Shown in pieces: positions 36,977 to 48,046 of a stretch of DNA of 64,000 bases (positions are counted from its first letter, which is position 1; each line of letters starts with the position of its first letter). The stretch lies in NCBI RefSeq assembly GCF_907165205.1, contig NC_058190.1, positions 29,415,345-29,479,344 of the forward strand, written 5' to 3'. The notes under the pieces are model-generated. The model did no database searches. It was not told the DNA's origin and saw only the letters and a program-made list of their open reading frames with translations. This DNA is from Coccinella septempunctata (Eukaryota > Arthropoda > Insecta > Coleoptera > Coccinellidae). A program made the translations under genes and the position numbers.

Positions 36977-39900
36977 TTAGTCATACGACAACCGGTTGGG
37001 AGGGCGTCTGATCCTAGTGGATCTCCGTAAAACCGGCGCTGGTTCCTCATGTTCAACCTCTTCATCCGTCCCCCCTATTTCCTCCTCCTCAAAAATCATT
37101 TCTTCCTCCTCCGAATCCGGCCCCACCACCCTATTCCAACATGGAAGCATTAGGGGGCGAGCCCTTTCCGTTTCCTCTACCTCCTCTACGAGTTCCGTCT
37201 CGTCGGAGTCGCTATAAATTTCTCCCTGTTTCTTTAATGTCCGTTCTCTTACCCCCTCTGATACCCTATTAATATAGGGTTTTAACCTATTTACATGAAC
37301 AATTTGTTCATCTCTACCCTTACATTTCCGTACTTTACAAGTAACGGGGCCTATTTTTTCGGTTATTCTATATGGACCGATCCAACTCCTTACTAATTTT
37401 TGTGATAACCCCCTTTTTGAACTCATATCCCTCACATATACCATGTCTCCTACTTCGAACTGCGGATCCGACGTTCGTTCGTTGAATTTATTCACTCTTG
37501 TCGTCTTAGCTTCTTCCGTATTTTCAAATACCTCCGTATAAACTCTTCTTAACCTTTCCTTTAATTCTGAAGCGTAATTTTCGTCATAATCATACCTGAC
37601 CCTGTCCGATTTTATAAAACTATCAATCGGCAGTACTTGTTCTCTCCCATGGAGGAGGAAAAATGGACTATAACCCGTGGTGGAATGAACATTTCCTCGA
37701 TATGCCATTAAAACGAATGGTATCCAACTATCCCAATCCCTTTGATCCCTGCTTATGTAATGTGATAACATATCCTTCAATACCCTATGCATCCTCTCGA
37801 TTTGTCCATTAGAAGTAGGTGCGTTACTCGAAGTTTGAATTTTTCTTATCCCTAAAAGGCCGCATACTTCCTTAAATAAACTTGACATAAAATTTGTCCC
37901 CCTATCAGTTAATAATTTCTGAGGGGCGCCATGTCGAACGATGACATTTTCCACAAAAGCTCGAGCTATTGTATCCGCCTTCTGATCCGGTACTGGTATT
38001 GCCTCTACATACTTCGTAAAGTAATCCTGGAAGGTAAGAATATAACGATTCCCATTGAAAGATGTTACTAATGGCCCTACAATATCCATCGATGTCAATT
38101 CCCAGGGTTCAGTCGTTGAAGTGAACCGTTGCAATGGCGCTTTCTTCTGGTGAGGCGACGTCTTCCTTCTATTACAAGCATCGCAGCTCGTACAATACTT
38201 GATAACGTCCGTCCGCATTTTTGGCCAGTAAAACCTTCGTTTTAAACTGGCGAGAGTCTTCTGTTGGCCAGGATGTCCTGCCATTAGCGAATCGTGAAAA
38301 TCATGTAGTACCTTTGGTACATACACCCGAGGCACCACTAATTTATCATTTCCGTCTTCACAGAAATATAGTACCCCATCCCTGGATAAATAATAGGGTT
38401 CCGTAGATTCCCCACCAGCCTGTATCGTCTCAATAATTGTCTTGCAGTAGGGATCGTTCTTCTGCGCGCCTTTTAAACTTTCTCTATCCCATTCCGGTTC
38501 CATTCCGTCTAAACCCTGTTCGTTAATTTCCACTAAAGATACCAGTGCCGAATCCAATTCGTAAATTACAATTTTAATATCCAAGTCATGGAATATGAAT
38601 TTAATCATTTCTAGAACCCTTTCCCAGTCTAACTTATCTAGCCCGCACCCTATCCTGGGCATGGCTAATACACTATCCCGATTTTTCTCGCAACATGCTC
38701 TCAAACTCCTCAAAGCATTCCACATACCCCTATACACCGGTTTATCAAAATAATTAGCTTTCGTTACCAGATAATAAATGTTCCTTTCTGGCAAATTTAG
38801 TTCCGCCGTTTCCCCCACTATTTTTCCTTGCTGACGTAATTTATCTACTGATCCATATATATTTTTGAATTGCAATGCTATCCCTGCTCCCATGGCTAAA
38901 TCCTCTGACACACAATGGGCTAGAGCCCATGACTCCGGTGCTGTAAAAATATTTCCCTTTTTCGAACATAATGTCGGCATTTCAGGTACTTGATGAACCT
39001 TCCTATATTCCTGAAACTCCTCGAACTCCATATCAATAAAGTGATCTTCCCTATTATACTTCCTACTCAGTGCGTCAGCGTTCCCGTGAAGCCTCCCTTT
39101 TCGATGTATTACGGTAAAATCATAATCGGCTAGGGACATGGCCCATCTAGCCAGTCTAGATCCTGGATCCTTCAGACTAAGCAACCATTTCAACGGGCGG
39201 TGATCCGTCACGACAGTAAATTTCTTCCCATAAAGATAGCACCTAAACGTTTTTACTCCGAAAACAACCCCCAACAATTCCTTTTCTGTTGTCGAATAAT
39301 TTAGCTCGGCTTTCTTAAAACTCCTACTCGCATATGCTATAGGTCGCTCATAACCTTCTCGCACTTGGCTCAATACAGCCCCGACCCCTAGTCCTGACGC
39401 ATCCGTAGCCACAATAAAAGGTTGGCTAAAATCCGGATAAACTAAAACCTTATCTGAAGTCAAAATCGACTTCAACTTCCTTATTGACTCCAATACTTCC
39501 GCAGTTATTTCAAATTTCACCTCTTTCTTTGTTAAATTAGTTAACGGGGTTGCTAAGTCAGCTGCATTAGGGATGAACCTTCTATACCAGTTAACTATTC
39601 CCAGGAAAGAACGAACTCCTCTTACATTTTTGGGTATAGGAAAATTTTGTATCGCCTCGATTTTCTCCGGATCCGGAAGCACCCCCTCTTGTGTGATTAT
39701 ATGCCCCAAATATTTAACTTCCTTCATCATAAATTTGCACTTTTTTGGTTTGAGTTTAACATTGGCTTCACGAAGTCGATCGAAAACACCCCTTAACTTT
39801 TCAATATGATCCTCTTCCCCATCCGAATTAAAAATAATTATGTCGTCCAAATATACCATGCAAGATTGTCCGGTCAATCCTGCTAATGTCAAATTCATAA

Positions 39901-42000
39901 AACGTTGAAATGTCGAGGGCGCGTTCTTCAATCCGAAAGGCATCTTTAGATATTCGAAATGTCCCTGAAAGGTACTGAACCCAGTCAGGGGAATATCCTT
40001 CTCCTCCATATCAATCTGGTGATATGCTTCCGCCACATCAATCACCGAAAACAGTGTCTTATTTCCTGCACTGTATCCCTGAATTAAGTCCGAAATGTTA
40101 GGTAAGGGGTAATATTCTGTTTTTGTCACGTTGTTGAGTCCCCGGTAATCAATACACATTCGTATTTTATCTTCCCCATTAGGCAACCGTTTGGTAATAA
40201 GTACCACCGGTGCAGACCAGGGACTAAAAGAGGGCCGAATCACCCCCGCCTCCAATAATCTATCAATTTCTTTTCTTAGTACTTCCCGCTGATGATAAGG
40301 AATTCTATACGGTGCTTTACAAACAGGTTGCGCTCCAGGTTCCAATGTAATGGAATGTTTCACCTTCGTTGTACTAGTCATTTTTTCATCTTCCTCTAAA
40401 AATAAATCCTGATATTCCTGTATCAACTTTTTCAATTTTTCCCGAATATTTCCCTCTAAATGATCTACACTAAAACCAATTTCGTTCCAATCTCCACGTT
40501 CCAGATCAATTCTTCCGATTTCGTAACTTTCCTGACCCCTATCTACGACTTCGCCGGAGACCGCTTTAGCGATCTTTTGTCTTTTCACCAGTCTTACTTC
40601 ACTGCGCGATACATTAACAACCCGAATCCATATTTTCTGCGCGTTCTCCATCAAACAATTTGCCACGAGAATATTTTCGTTTCCCAATGGTATGGGCTCA
40701 CATACCATAACTGCCCCTTCAATATTTCCCACTAACTTAGCCCTTACTAACGCTTCCGAACGGGCAGGTATTGTTACTCCATTCTCGATTAATACCTCCG
40801 TTTCCCAGTTCCGCTCCTGACCTACGTCGATCATCTGTTCTACCTTATCAATTGATTCTGTCGACTGGCATTCCTCCGTCGCGACCGTCCTTGGCACGCG
40901 CTCGCTATTCCTTGACCCCTTCTCCCGTAGGTATCCAATGTTATTCCCAGCCATTTCCGTATTTCTCGCTCCGTTACTAAAATTCCTAATAATTTTATTT
41001 GGAAGTATTTTTTCCAAGTCCTGTTCCGGTCTCCTCCTAACTTTTTCGTTACGAATTCCTACATTCTCTTGATTTCCTTCCGCAATTCCTACCACGGAAC
41101 CAGCTGGCAAGGCCCAACCACCTGTTCCTGTACTGACTGTCCTATCAGTCCCGTCAACGATTCCCTTGTTATGCTGTTCATTTTCCGTTTTACCCTTAGC
41201 TCCCACTTGGACACTAGCATCCTTAAATAATTTCACCTTGGGCTTTATACCCTCGAAATTTTCCGTCTGCGTACCGGACTCCTGAAACTGTGTCCTAATT
41301 TCCACATTTTCCTTCGATTTCCTTGGCCTTTCCCCATTTGTGTCACTTTTGACACCATCTTCCGCGTACAACTTATCCTCCAGTACAGTTTTCCCTGCGT
41401 TCCTCTCAAATCCGGTTTTCCTACGAACAACTTCCCTGAAGTTTCCGTTGACTTGAATCGTTCCAGTAAATCCCTTACTATATTCATCTTCCGCACATAA
41501 TTCGCTTTCTATATCCCTTTTATTCAAAAATTCGAATCTCCTACCCCACATCATAACGGACGGCTCCCCTTCATAACTAATAAGTGCCTCATTTGCACTG
41601 AGAAAATCTCTCCCTAAAATAACTTGAACGTTCCCTAACATAGAGTCATCACACAAGATAACCGTCCAAGTTGTACCTAACTTTCCTCCTACAGGTCCCA
41701 CCAAAATATTGGCCGTACCCCAGGTACGTAAACTATGACCTGTTACACTCGTCAACCGATAGTCGACCTCCTCTCTATTTATTCCATCTTCTGGAATGAT
41801 ACTCCTATTTACAAGAGTCACCGCGGCTCCTGTATCTACCAAACAACGCCTCGTCCTTCCATTTATGTTTAATTTAATCATGTGAGGTGCATCAAATAAC
41901 CCTCCGGAATTCACTTCCGGGATCACCATTACCGAACGATTCTTACTTTCCCCCTTATATACATGCCCCCCTGGCATCCCCGAATAAACCTGCCCTTTTA
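36977..42000 (-). CDS. pol polyprotein with macro domain between RNase H and integrase
   Basis: Intact frame of 1666 residues from the ATG at 41977 (numbering below), also open upstream to the frameshift site. Domains in order: retropepsin-like protease (CLVDTGAA, Asp48); a long low-complexity linker; reverse transcriptase (MCIDYRGLNN, YLDD near 709-712); RNase H (ATDAS, TDHRPLKW, NADALSR); a macro domain at about 1000-1145; integrase zinc finger (from about HDSLMAGHPGQ), catalytic D1298, D1358, E1394 (35 residues between the last two, DD35E), a GPY/F-like module (WIGPYRI) and an acidic tail. The macro domain (FTAPESWALAHCVSEDLAMG, KPVY, MPRIGCGLDKLDW) resembles the ADP-ribose hydrolase TARG1/OARD1. 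The residues matching its catalytic Lys84 and Asp125 are Lys1073 and Asp1114, with identical 41-residue spacing. Expression would need a -1 shift from gag. Confidence 0.9.
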
Positions 42001-42471
42001 GAAATTTCCGGCCACTATCCCGGCAGTTGGATTTTGGCCCTCCCCGTTTAAATCTTCTTGTCTCTTCGACTGAGACCCCCTCGAAAATGGAGGCGATCGT
42101 TTAGGAATAGCTCCCGTACTTCGCCCCCCTTCCTGATCAGCATTTCTTCCTATCTCCTTGCTTTCACGTTGACCCCAGGCCATATTTGCTTCACCCCCTC
42201 CTCCTGGGGGTGTAGCTCTCCGTATTCTATTTTTCGAAAAATTCCCTCGTCCCTGACGATTTTGTCTTGGGCAATCCCTAGCCCAATGACCCTTTTGACC
42301 GCAGCTATAACAACCTCCTTGCGTCCTTTGCCCTGATCTGTTATTATTCCTACACTCTCTCGCAAAATGACCCGGTCTACCACAAGAATAACATTGCGCT
42401 GCATTCTTCTTTGTCTCTACGAATTTTCTAATATTCCGGCAGCTAGACTTGAACGAAAACAAAAATTTCTG
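41998..42471 (-). pseudogene. gag remnant (nucleocapsid zinc knuckles only)
   Basis: The frame encodes RKFVETKKNAAQ, then two CCHC knuckles, CYSCGRPGHFAREC and CYSCGQKGHWARDC, then a basic, glycine-rich tail and a stop (41998-42000). Matrix and capsid parts are absent: only about 360 bases separate this frame from the 5' LTR. The frame has no ATG between its upstream in-frame TAG and the knuckles, so gag cannot start normally in this copy. A deletion joining the leader to the nucleocapsid region is the simplest explanation. Position next to pol and the knuckle type make the identity secure. Confidence 0.8.
42001..42007 (-). promoter_or_regulatory. Putative -1 ribosomal frameshift site gag/pol
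   Basis: On the minus strand the heptamer A-AAT-TTC, which fits X-XXY-YYZ in the gag frame, stands directly before the gag stop TAA (41998-42000). A -1 slip there enters the pol frame, which is open across the site. I did not fold the downstream RNA. Confidence 0.55.
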
Positions 42472-42808
42472 TTCCCGACTCTACTTATCACTTTTCACAA
42501 AATAACTCGATTATTCTCTTGAAATAAACAAAAATCGACGCAAAATGAAACTATTCTTGGCAATAGAAATAACTCAGAGTTCCTTCATCCGAAAGTCCTC
42601 AAATTCATTGATATAATCGCAACTAAATCCATCAATCAACCCTTAATCAACCACAAAATTCTTAAAACACAAGATTCTCTCAATACTTCTACAATGGCTC
42701 CGATTCAATTATTAGATTTTATTTCGACTCGCTCCAGAACAACTAAAACTTTAAAACTTCTCAAATAAAACAATTTTAGTATTCTACCCCAGAAAATCAA
42801 CTTAAATC

Positions 42809-42826
42809 CCACCTAGCTGTCACCAG
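42809..42826 (-). promoter_or_regulatory. Primer-binding site
   Basis: Reading out of the 5' LTR on the minus strand, one base after its end, the sequence is TGGTGACAGCTAGGTGGG. TGG at this position pairs with the CCA end of a tRNA primer. I could not assign the tRNA with certainty. Confidence 0.6.
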
Positions 42827-44417
42827 TGTAATAACGCACCCCGGATATCTCGATCAGTAGAAGAGCGGCTTTCCACTGATCATGGGGTGATTATTTTTAG
42901 ATGTTAAATACACAAAAATTGAAGGCCCTCGAAAGGGGAAAAAAAATGTGTGGATCCGGCCCGTCGCACGAGGGACAGGTCTTGAAGTTGAATATTATTA
43001 TTTCTGGGGAGAAGTTTAAATGAAACTCATGAAAAACTTTAACAAATAAATCTATTGAAAAATACAATTAGAACTTCTCTTACAGATACGTACTCGGTCC
43101 AAAACGACCAACAAAAATCTTCAATTACTTAAACACCTGCAAATAAGCGCAAAACAATAAAACATACTTTCATAACCAAAATCTTGGGTTAAAATTCAAC
43201 TTCCCAACTTAGCGCTCAATAATAAATCAATACTTTATCAATGAATTTTAGAGGAGCTTTCAAGACTCTGGACGAATAAAAATTGGAACTTTCTACCCTT
43301 TTCTGCGACTGCTGTTTGGCTGACGCTGCCGATGAAAACTTTTCGACACCAGACTTTACCCGCACTTATCGGCGAATTCTTTACACTCAACCGAACTTCC
43401 CGCACTTTTCCGTCGCAAACGTTTTTCGCTTTAAGTTTCCCTATCTAAAAATTTCAACACAAGTTTATATCTGATCTTACTACGAATCAAGAAAATTAAC
43501 GATCACTCCTCGAATGTTACTTTACTGCCTTCCGATAAACTGACTTCAACTTCAAATTATTTCCAAATTTCTTCAACTACCAAATTCCTGATATTCCGGT
43601 TCTACTTGAACAAAATCAACAAAAACAAAGGACTGGACTTTTCTCTACACTGAACTTTTCCAAATATCTATGAGCCGACCGAGTCTCTGATTCTATTCCG
43701 TGATCTACCTATACTTTTCTCTTATTTCGTGAAAACCTATTTATTCTAAGTCCCTTTTCTCTATCTTTAATTACTGACTCTACAATGACTTATAATTTCT
43801 CTACTTTTCCGTACCGACTCGAAGGGGTATATTTTCGATATTTTTCAGATCACGTCCCCGGACCGACTGACTAACTTTTTCCGATGTAATTTTTCCCCGG
43901 TCTTTCTCTCCCACCCTATGGGTGGTACCAAAACGTCCCAAAATCGAAATCATTGGACGATCATTTTTGCTGAGTTGAAAAAATTAGCGTTCCCAAGCTG
44001 GGTGGTTACAAGAAAATTTCGGCTACTTCGAATTCTGAGAACTGTTTTCCTCTCAGGGTCTCCAGACTAATAAATCTTTCTTAATCTACATGACTGACCG
44101 TTTTCACCCGTTCTGAAGTCCTTATCACCGGATATTGGAATCAATTACATAGGCCGGCGATCGCCGGTTGCTCTCCGAAAACGTACATTGTATCAATATC
44201 TGCAGAATTTCTGACTGAGTGACACTAACTCTTTCAACTCTTATCGAGCTGATTATTATTTAAATTCCCGCGACTTAATACCGTCTGATCTCAAGTGCCT
44301 CAAAGTATCGTATGTCCAACTAAAAATCGCCTCTGAAGCACGGCTGCAACAATGTATGAATGTTCCTCGTTTCAATTATCCCAAATTAATTCGAGTTCCT
44401 TATTCCGATTTATTACA
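42827..44417 (-). repeat. 5' LTR of the gypsy-type element
   Basis: 1591 bp, same boundaries and sequence as 31709-33299. As the upstream LTR on the minus strand it should hold the promoter; I did not identify a certain TATA box or start site. Confidence 0.9.
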
Positions 44418-44421
44418 ACCC

Positions 44422-44496
44422 CACACTGTTTCCCCTCAGGAGATGAGGGTGGTTCGTCTGTCTTGCAGATTTCCCCCTGCTACACCAAAAAAAAAA
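44422..44496 (+). other. Jockey 3' UTR, second part, with A-run
   Basis: Continuation of the Jockey tail after the LTR insertion. It ends ACACC followed by ten A (44487-44496), the poly(A) end of the retrotransposon. Together with 31511-31708 it fixes the nesting order: Jockey first, LTR element second. Confidence 0.65.
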
Positions 44497-44576
44497 GGCC
44501 TCTTCTGCAATGAAGTAACGTTCGGAATTGACGGACCCTTATTCAATACTGGTACGCGCTACTGAGTTCTATGCAG

Positions 44577-44778
44577 TAACGTCACGTGAAGACGTCTTTA
44601 TAACGTCAATGACATTCATAGTACGTAATTTTTGCGTCGATGAGGTCCACCGTCAGAAAATCACCAATTGAGTGACGTTCACGTGAAGAATGTCTTTATA
44701 ACGTCACCTTCAATGACGTTCATAGGACGTCATTTTCGCGTCGATGACGTGTCTACCGTCAGGAAATCACCAATTGAG
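44577..44778. repeat. Tandem repeat, two ~100-bp TGACGT-rich units
   Basis: Unit 1 (44577-44671) and unit 2 (44672-44778) both run from ACGT-CACGTGAAGA through CTTTATAACGTCA to AAATCACCAATTGAG. TGACGT and its complement recur in each. With the inverted CCCAGGCAGCAAGC at 44780-44793 this forms the right end of the element whose left end is at 27008-27135. Confidence 0.65.
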
Positions 44779-44879
44779 TACGCTTGCTGCCTGGGACTCA
44801 ACTCACTTCGGGCAAGGGAAAGAAACAACAATGAACTCGAGAGTTTCTGTCGCGTTGGTCAGGAGTTTCGCAGGAGAAA

Positions 44880-46216
44880 TTTTTAAAAATTTCAGGAATC
44901 CGCAGATTCCTTGGCTGAGGTTTTCGCTGCCGTCCACTGTTACTGTTACTCACAGTCCGTATGACTGGCTTGGATGCGAAACTTGTGATTGTAGCCATCG
45001 ATAAGGATTTAGTGCTCAAGCATCTTTTGAATCTTAAGAAATCGTCTTCTCCTGGTCCAGATGGCTTTTCTCCCTTTACTTTGAAAATATCTACCTCTTT
45101 CTCGAGAAGTTAGTATAATACTTCCACTCCGCCGAAGGACTGGTTGAAGGTGTCAGTCCCCTATCTATAAGGGGGGAGATAAGCTCTCACCCAATAATAA
45201 TCGACCCATAAACCTAACCTCCTCTGTACACAATGAGTCAATTGTCTCTGAGCATCTTTTTCACTTCGCGTTGATACCTGATATCATACCGCGCAAACAA
45301 CATGGGTTTGTTCAAGATCGTTCCACCATGACCAACTTACTGAGCTTTCTGAAGGATTGGACTCTTTGAACTGGAGTATTCCTGTGGATGTCCTGTATTT
45401 TGATTACTCCTAGGCGGGTGACCGGGTCCCACATCCTCGTGTTTTCTCTAAACTACATTACCTTGGTATAAGTTGCCATTTGCTTACGTGGATCAGGGCT
45501 TTCCTCTCTGGTAGATCATTATCCTCTCTCATAGATCATATACTTACCGGAATTTATTGTCATATATTGTGGTGTCCCTCAGGAATCAGTTCTGGTTCCC
45601 ACTATCTTTTTGTTCTATACATCTGATCTGCTTCGACTACTGAAATTCTCCAGTGCACTTTTTGCAGACGACACTAAAATCTATAACTATGAGTCGAATG
45701 CGAAGGCTCTGCAGGATGATTTGCAGGCGGTGTATAATTGGTGTCTGTGTTGGTTGTCGGCACTGAACCCTTGCGAACGCCACGTCTTGCATCCAGTTAG
45801 GAATTATACGAGTTTCAATATGTGGAAGATGGTCACCGCTTGAGCTCCGTTGACCACTCTCATGTTCTGGACGTCATGGTGTCTCATGATTTGATCTGAT
45901 CTCTCTACGTGGTGGCTGTTGATTATCATTTAGGGGCTGCAGCTTGGCAACTTGTAGGAAACTTCATTGCAGCTATGTGTGCTCTTTGATGAAGTATGCA
46001 CTGGTGTGGTGCCTTTCTCTTAGGAGCGATCAACTTCTCCTCGAGTCTGCACAGAGAGAGAAATCAGGGATTCCTTTTGAGAAGATAAGGCTGGACCTCG
46101 GGCCAGACTATCACGCTCGTTTGAGATTGATGAATCTCCAAATCTTTGAGATCGACGAGGTAGAGCTACATATTTGTGAATTTATTAATAATAATGAATT
46201 TGTGTTTGCGGAGTGA
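44880..46216 (+). pseudogene. Degenerate non-LTR reverse transcriptase
   Basis: Conceptual reading on the plus strand gives, with many stops and shifts, IDKDLVLKHLLNLKKSSSPG and PDGFSPFTLK (RT start, about 45001-45090), HGFVQDRSTMTNLLSFLKDW (about 45300-45360), RVPHPRVFSKLHYLG, and LFADDTKIYNYESN at about 45658-45700, the catalytic box. Downstream an open piece (45944-46216) fits the C-terminal region. The order of blocks is that of a Jockey/CR1-type element. The endonuclease part is not seen. Heavily decayed, older than the neighbouring Jockey copy. Confidence 0.65.
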
Positions 46217-48046
46217 TCTCGCCCTACCTATTACAAATTGCAAGTCTGTATATTAAATGCATATATGCACGTATTCTTCTCTTGTGAAATGATTCAAAAT
46301 AATTTTTTTTGTAACAATTAGAATGAAAATATATTTTGACATTCAATCAAATGCTTGCAAATATCGCACCAGTATACGTTTTTTCTTCAGAATTTCTGAT
46401 TGAAGCAATTAAACTTCCGAATACTTCCAGACATTAAGAAATTTTCTATTGAAATCATATAGTTCTTTGAAGTTGCAGGTTACTTCCCTCAGAAGTTGTG
46501 TTGAGCCAAACTCCATCATCTGTAGAATATTTGCCGCATGTTAACCCAAGAATTTGAATATATGTAATTTCATCCCCAAATTTCCCTTTGTATACCAGGA
46601 AAGAAAAAATAATTGAGAACACTCTAGCAATTTCTAATACATTCAGCATAATATTTTCCTGATCCATAACAGGTGAAAAGAATTGGTATACTGCATCCGT
46701 TAGTGATCTTTTTGTTCATGGAGGGTGGGAGCATAATATTTATTTTATACGTTCATTTTGTAGGATGTTCAATCACTTCATAAAAAGACCGATTGGATTG
46801 AAAAGAAATTATCCACCATATTCACGGAAAAAATATCAAATGAGCACGAACTTAAGACATTACAAAAAAGCAGCAATCGGCGGCCTGCCAAATTTTCTGT
46901 TTGCTCAACTCATAGAGAAAGGAAATAGATTCTGGATGAACTAAAAAAACTGTAACCAGTAATTCACCACTAGTTGGAGGTCTAGAGGAATTAGTTTATC
47001 TATAAATGACTGAGCAGATGATTGGCCAGGATGTCCAACATGAAAGGATTGACCCAATCAACAAAGCATTCACCGAGTAAGTATGAAATTCGATAGTGCT
47101 CAAGAATATTCGGAATATCATTTTCAGATGTGGTGATTCCTAAAATGAAATATGTATTGTACCGCAAACGATTCGTTTTCGAAATACAGGTGTTGAAGTT
47201 AAAACAAAAATTCGAGTTTTTCTCTTATAGCATCTAGCAAGATATTAATTGAAATTGGCATAAATATTATAATTGATAATTCACACCATGTGGCATGCCA
47301 ATTTCAATATAGCAAATCTAGAGAGTGATATTTTTTTGGAATATTGTCCCCTGTTTTCCTCCAGAACTTTTTTTGGCGAGGCACAGTTTATTTGAAAAAT
47401 TGTAATGCCACCGATTTCAAGAAAAAAATTGAACGATGCTCTAGATATTCTCAGAAAAATCCAAATGATCACAAAAATTTAGTTAGCTGTGCTGAATAAA
47501 TTCATTGTTAGTTTTGGCAAATCTGATTAAACCCGGTATTTCTAATAATGAATGTGTTTTCACAACTTGTTTTGATATCAATACAAACATTTTAACTTCA
47601 ACACCCCATATCTCGTAAACGAATCGTTTGGGATCGCAAGTTTATGGGATTTGTTTTCTTAAAATTATTAAGGGAATCATCCTTCTTCGTTTGTGCCTCA
47701 AATATAGGAACAGCCTATATATAAAACTATTTTTGTTGAAAAAAAATTTCAAATTACATCAAGTTTGATATTTTTCCACTTTATCCTGACATTTATTTGA
47801 TATCAGGTATAGCTGCAAGGAGAATAACAACAACTGTTATTTAAAATATATTCTATTGTATCACAATGGAATTCGATATTCTATTACACATTTTAAAATT
47901 CCTATTTACAAATAAATTCTTAATTCCAACCATATAATTCATTCAAACGATGATGATTTTTTCATTATGAAATATAACTCATCATTTATTGATATTCAAA
48001 GATCAAATAACCAACTGATGTCAGAAAACTTGGTGTATCAGATCGT
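46217..48046. other. Region downstream of UGT-C, no definite gene
   Basis: No assigned gene. One exon-like frame (46764-46928, plus) begins after a TTTTGTAG acceptor, encodes 54 residues starting DVQSLHKKTDWIEKKLS and ends at a TAG; I do not recognise it. From about 47160 the sequence is homologous to 11470-12300 downstream of UGT-B, including an inverted-repeat element at 47163-47632. Confidence 0.35.
47163..47632. repeat. Old inverted-repeat element downstream of UGT-C
   Basis: The ends CCGCAAACGATTCGTTTTCG and inverse CCCAAACGATTCGTTTACGA are followed by GGTGTTGAAGTT-like sequence on both sides. It is the counterpart of 11472-11902 beside UGT-B. Confidence 0.5.

Larger units (their letters stand above)
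31709..44417 (-). mobile_element. Ty3/gypsy-type LTR retroelement with env-like gene and pol macro domain
   Basis: A 12.7 kb element in the Jockey 3' UTR, transcribed on the minus strand. It has two 1591-bp LTRs (TGTAATAACG...TTATTACA) and a 4-bp TSD, ACCC, at 31705-31708 and 44418-44421. Order from its 5' end: LTR (42827-44417), PBS, a gag remnant, pol by -1 frameshift, a roughly 1 kb spacer, env-like gene, polypurine tract, LTR (31709-33299). The pol domain order (protease, RT, RNase H, integrase with GPY/F-like module) identifies Ty3/gypsy. The LTRs look identical by eye, so the insertion is young, yet most of gag is missing. With env it would be classed with errantivirus-like endogenous retroviruses. 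Confidence 0.9.

Noticed and set aside
36524..36980. Plus-strand basic frames in the pol-env spacer as an accessory gene
   Set aside because: They are antisense to the element, without known motif, and overlap several equally plausible shadow frames.
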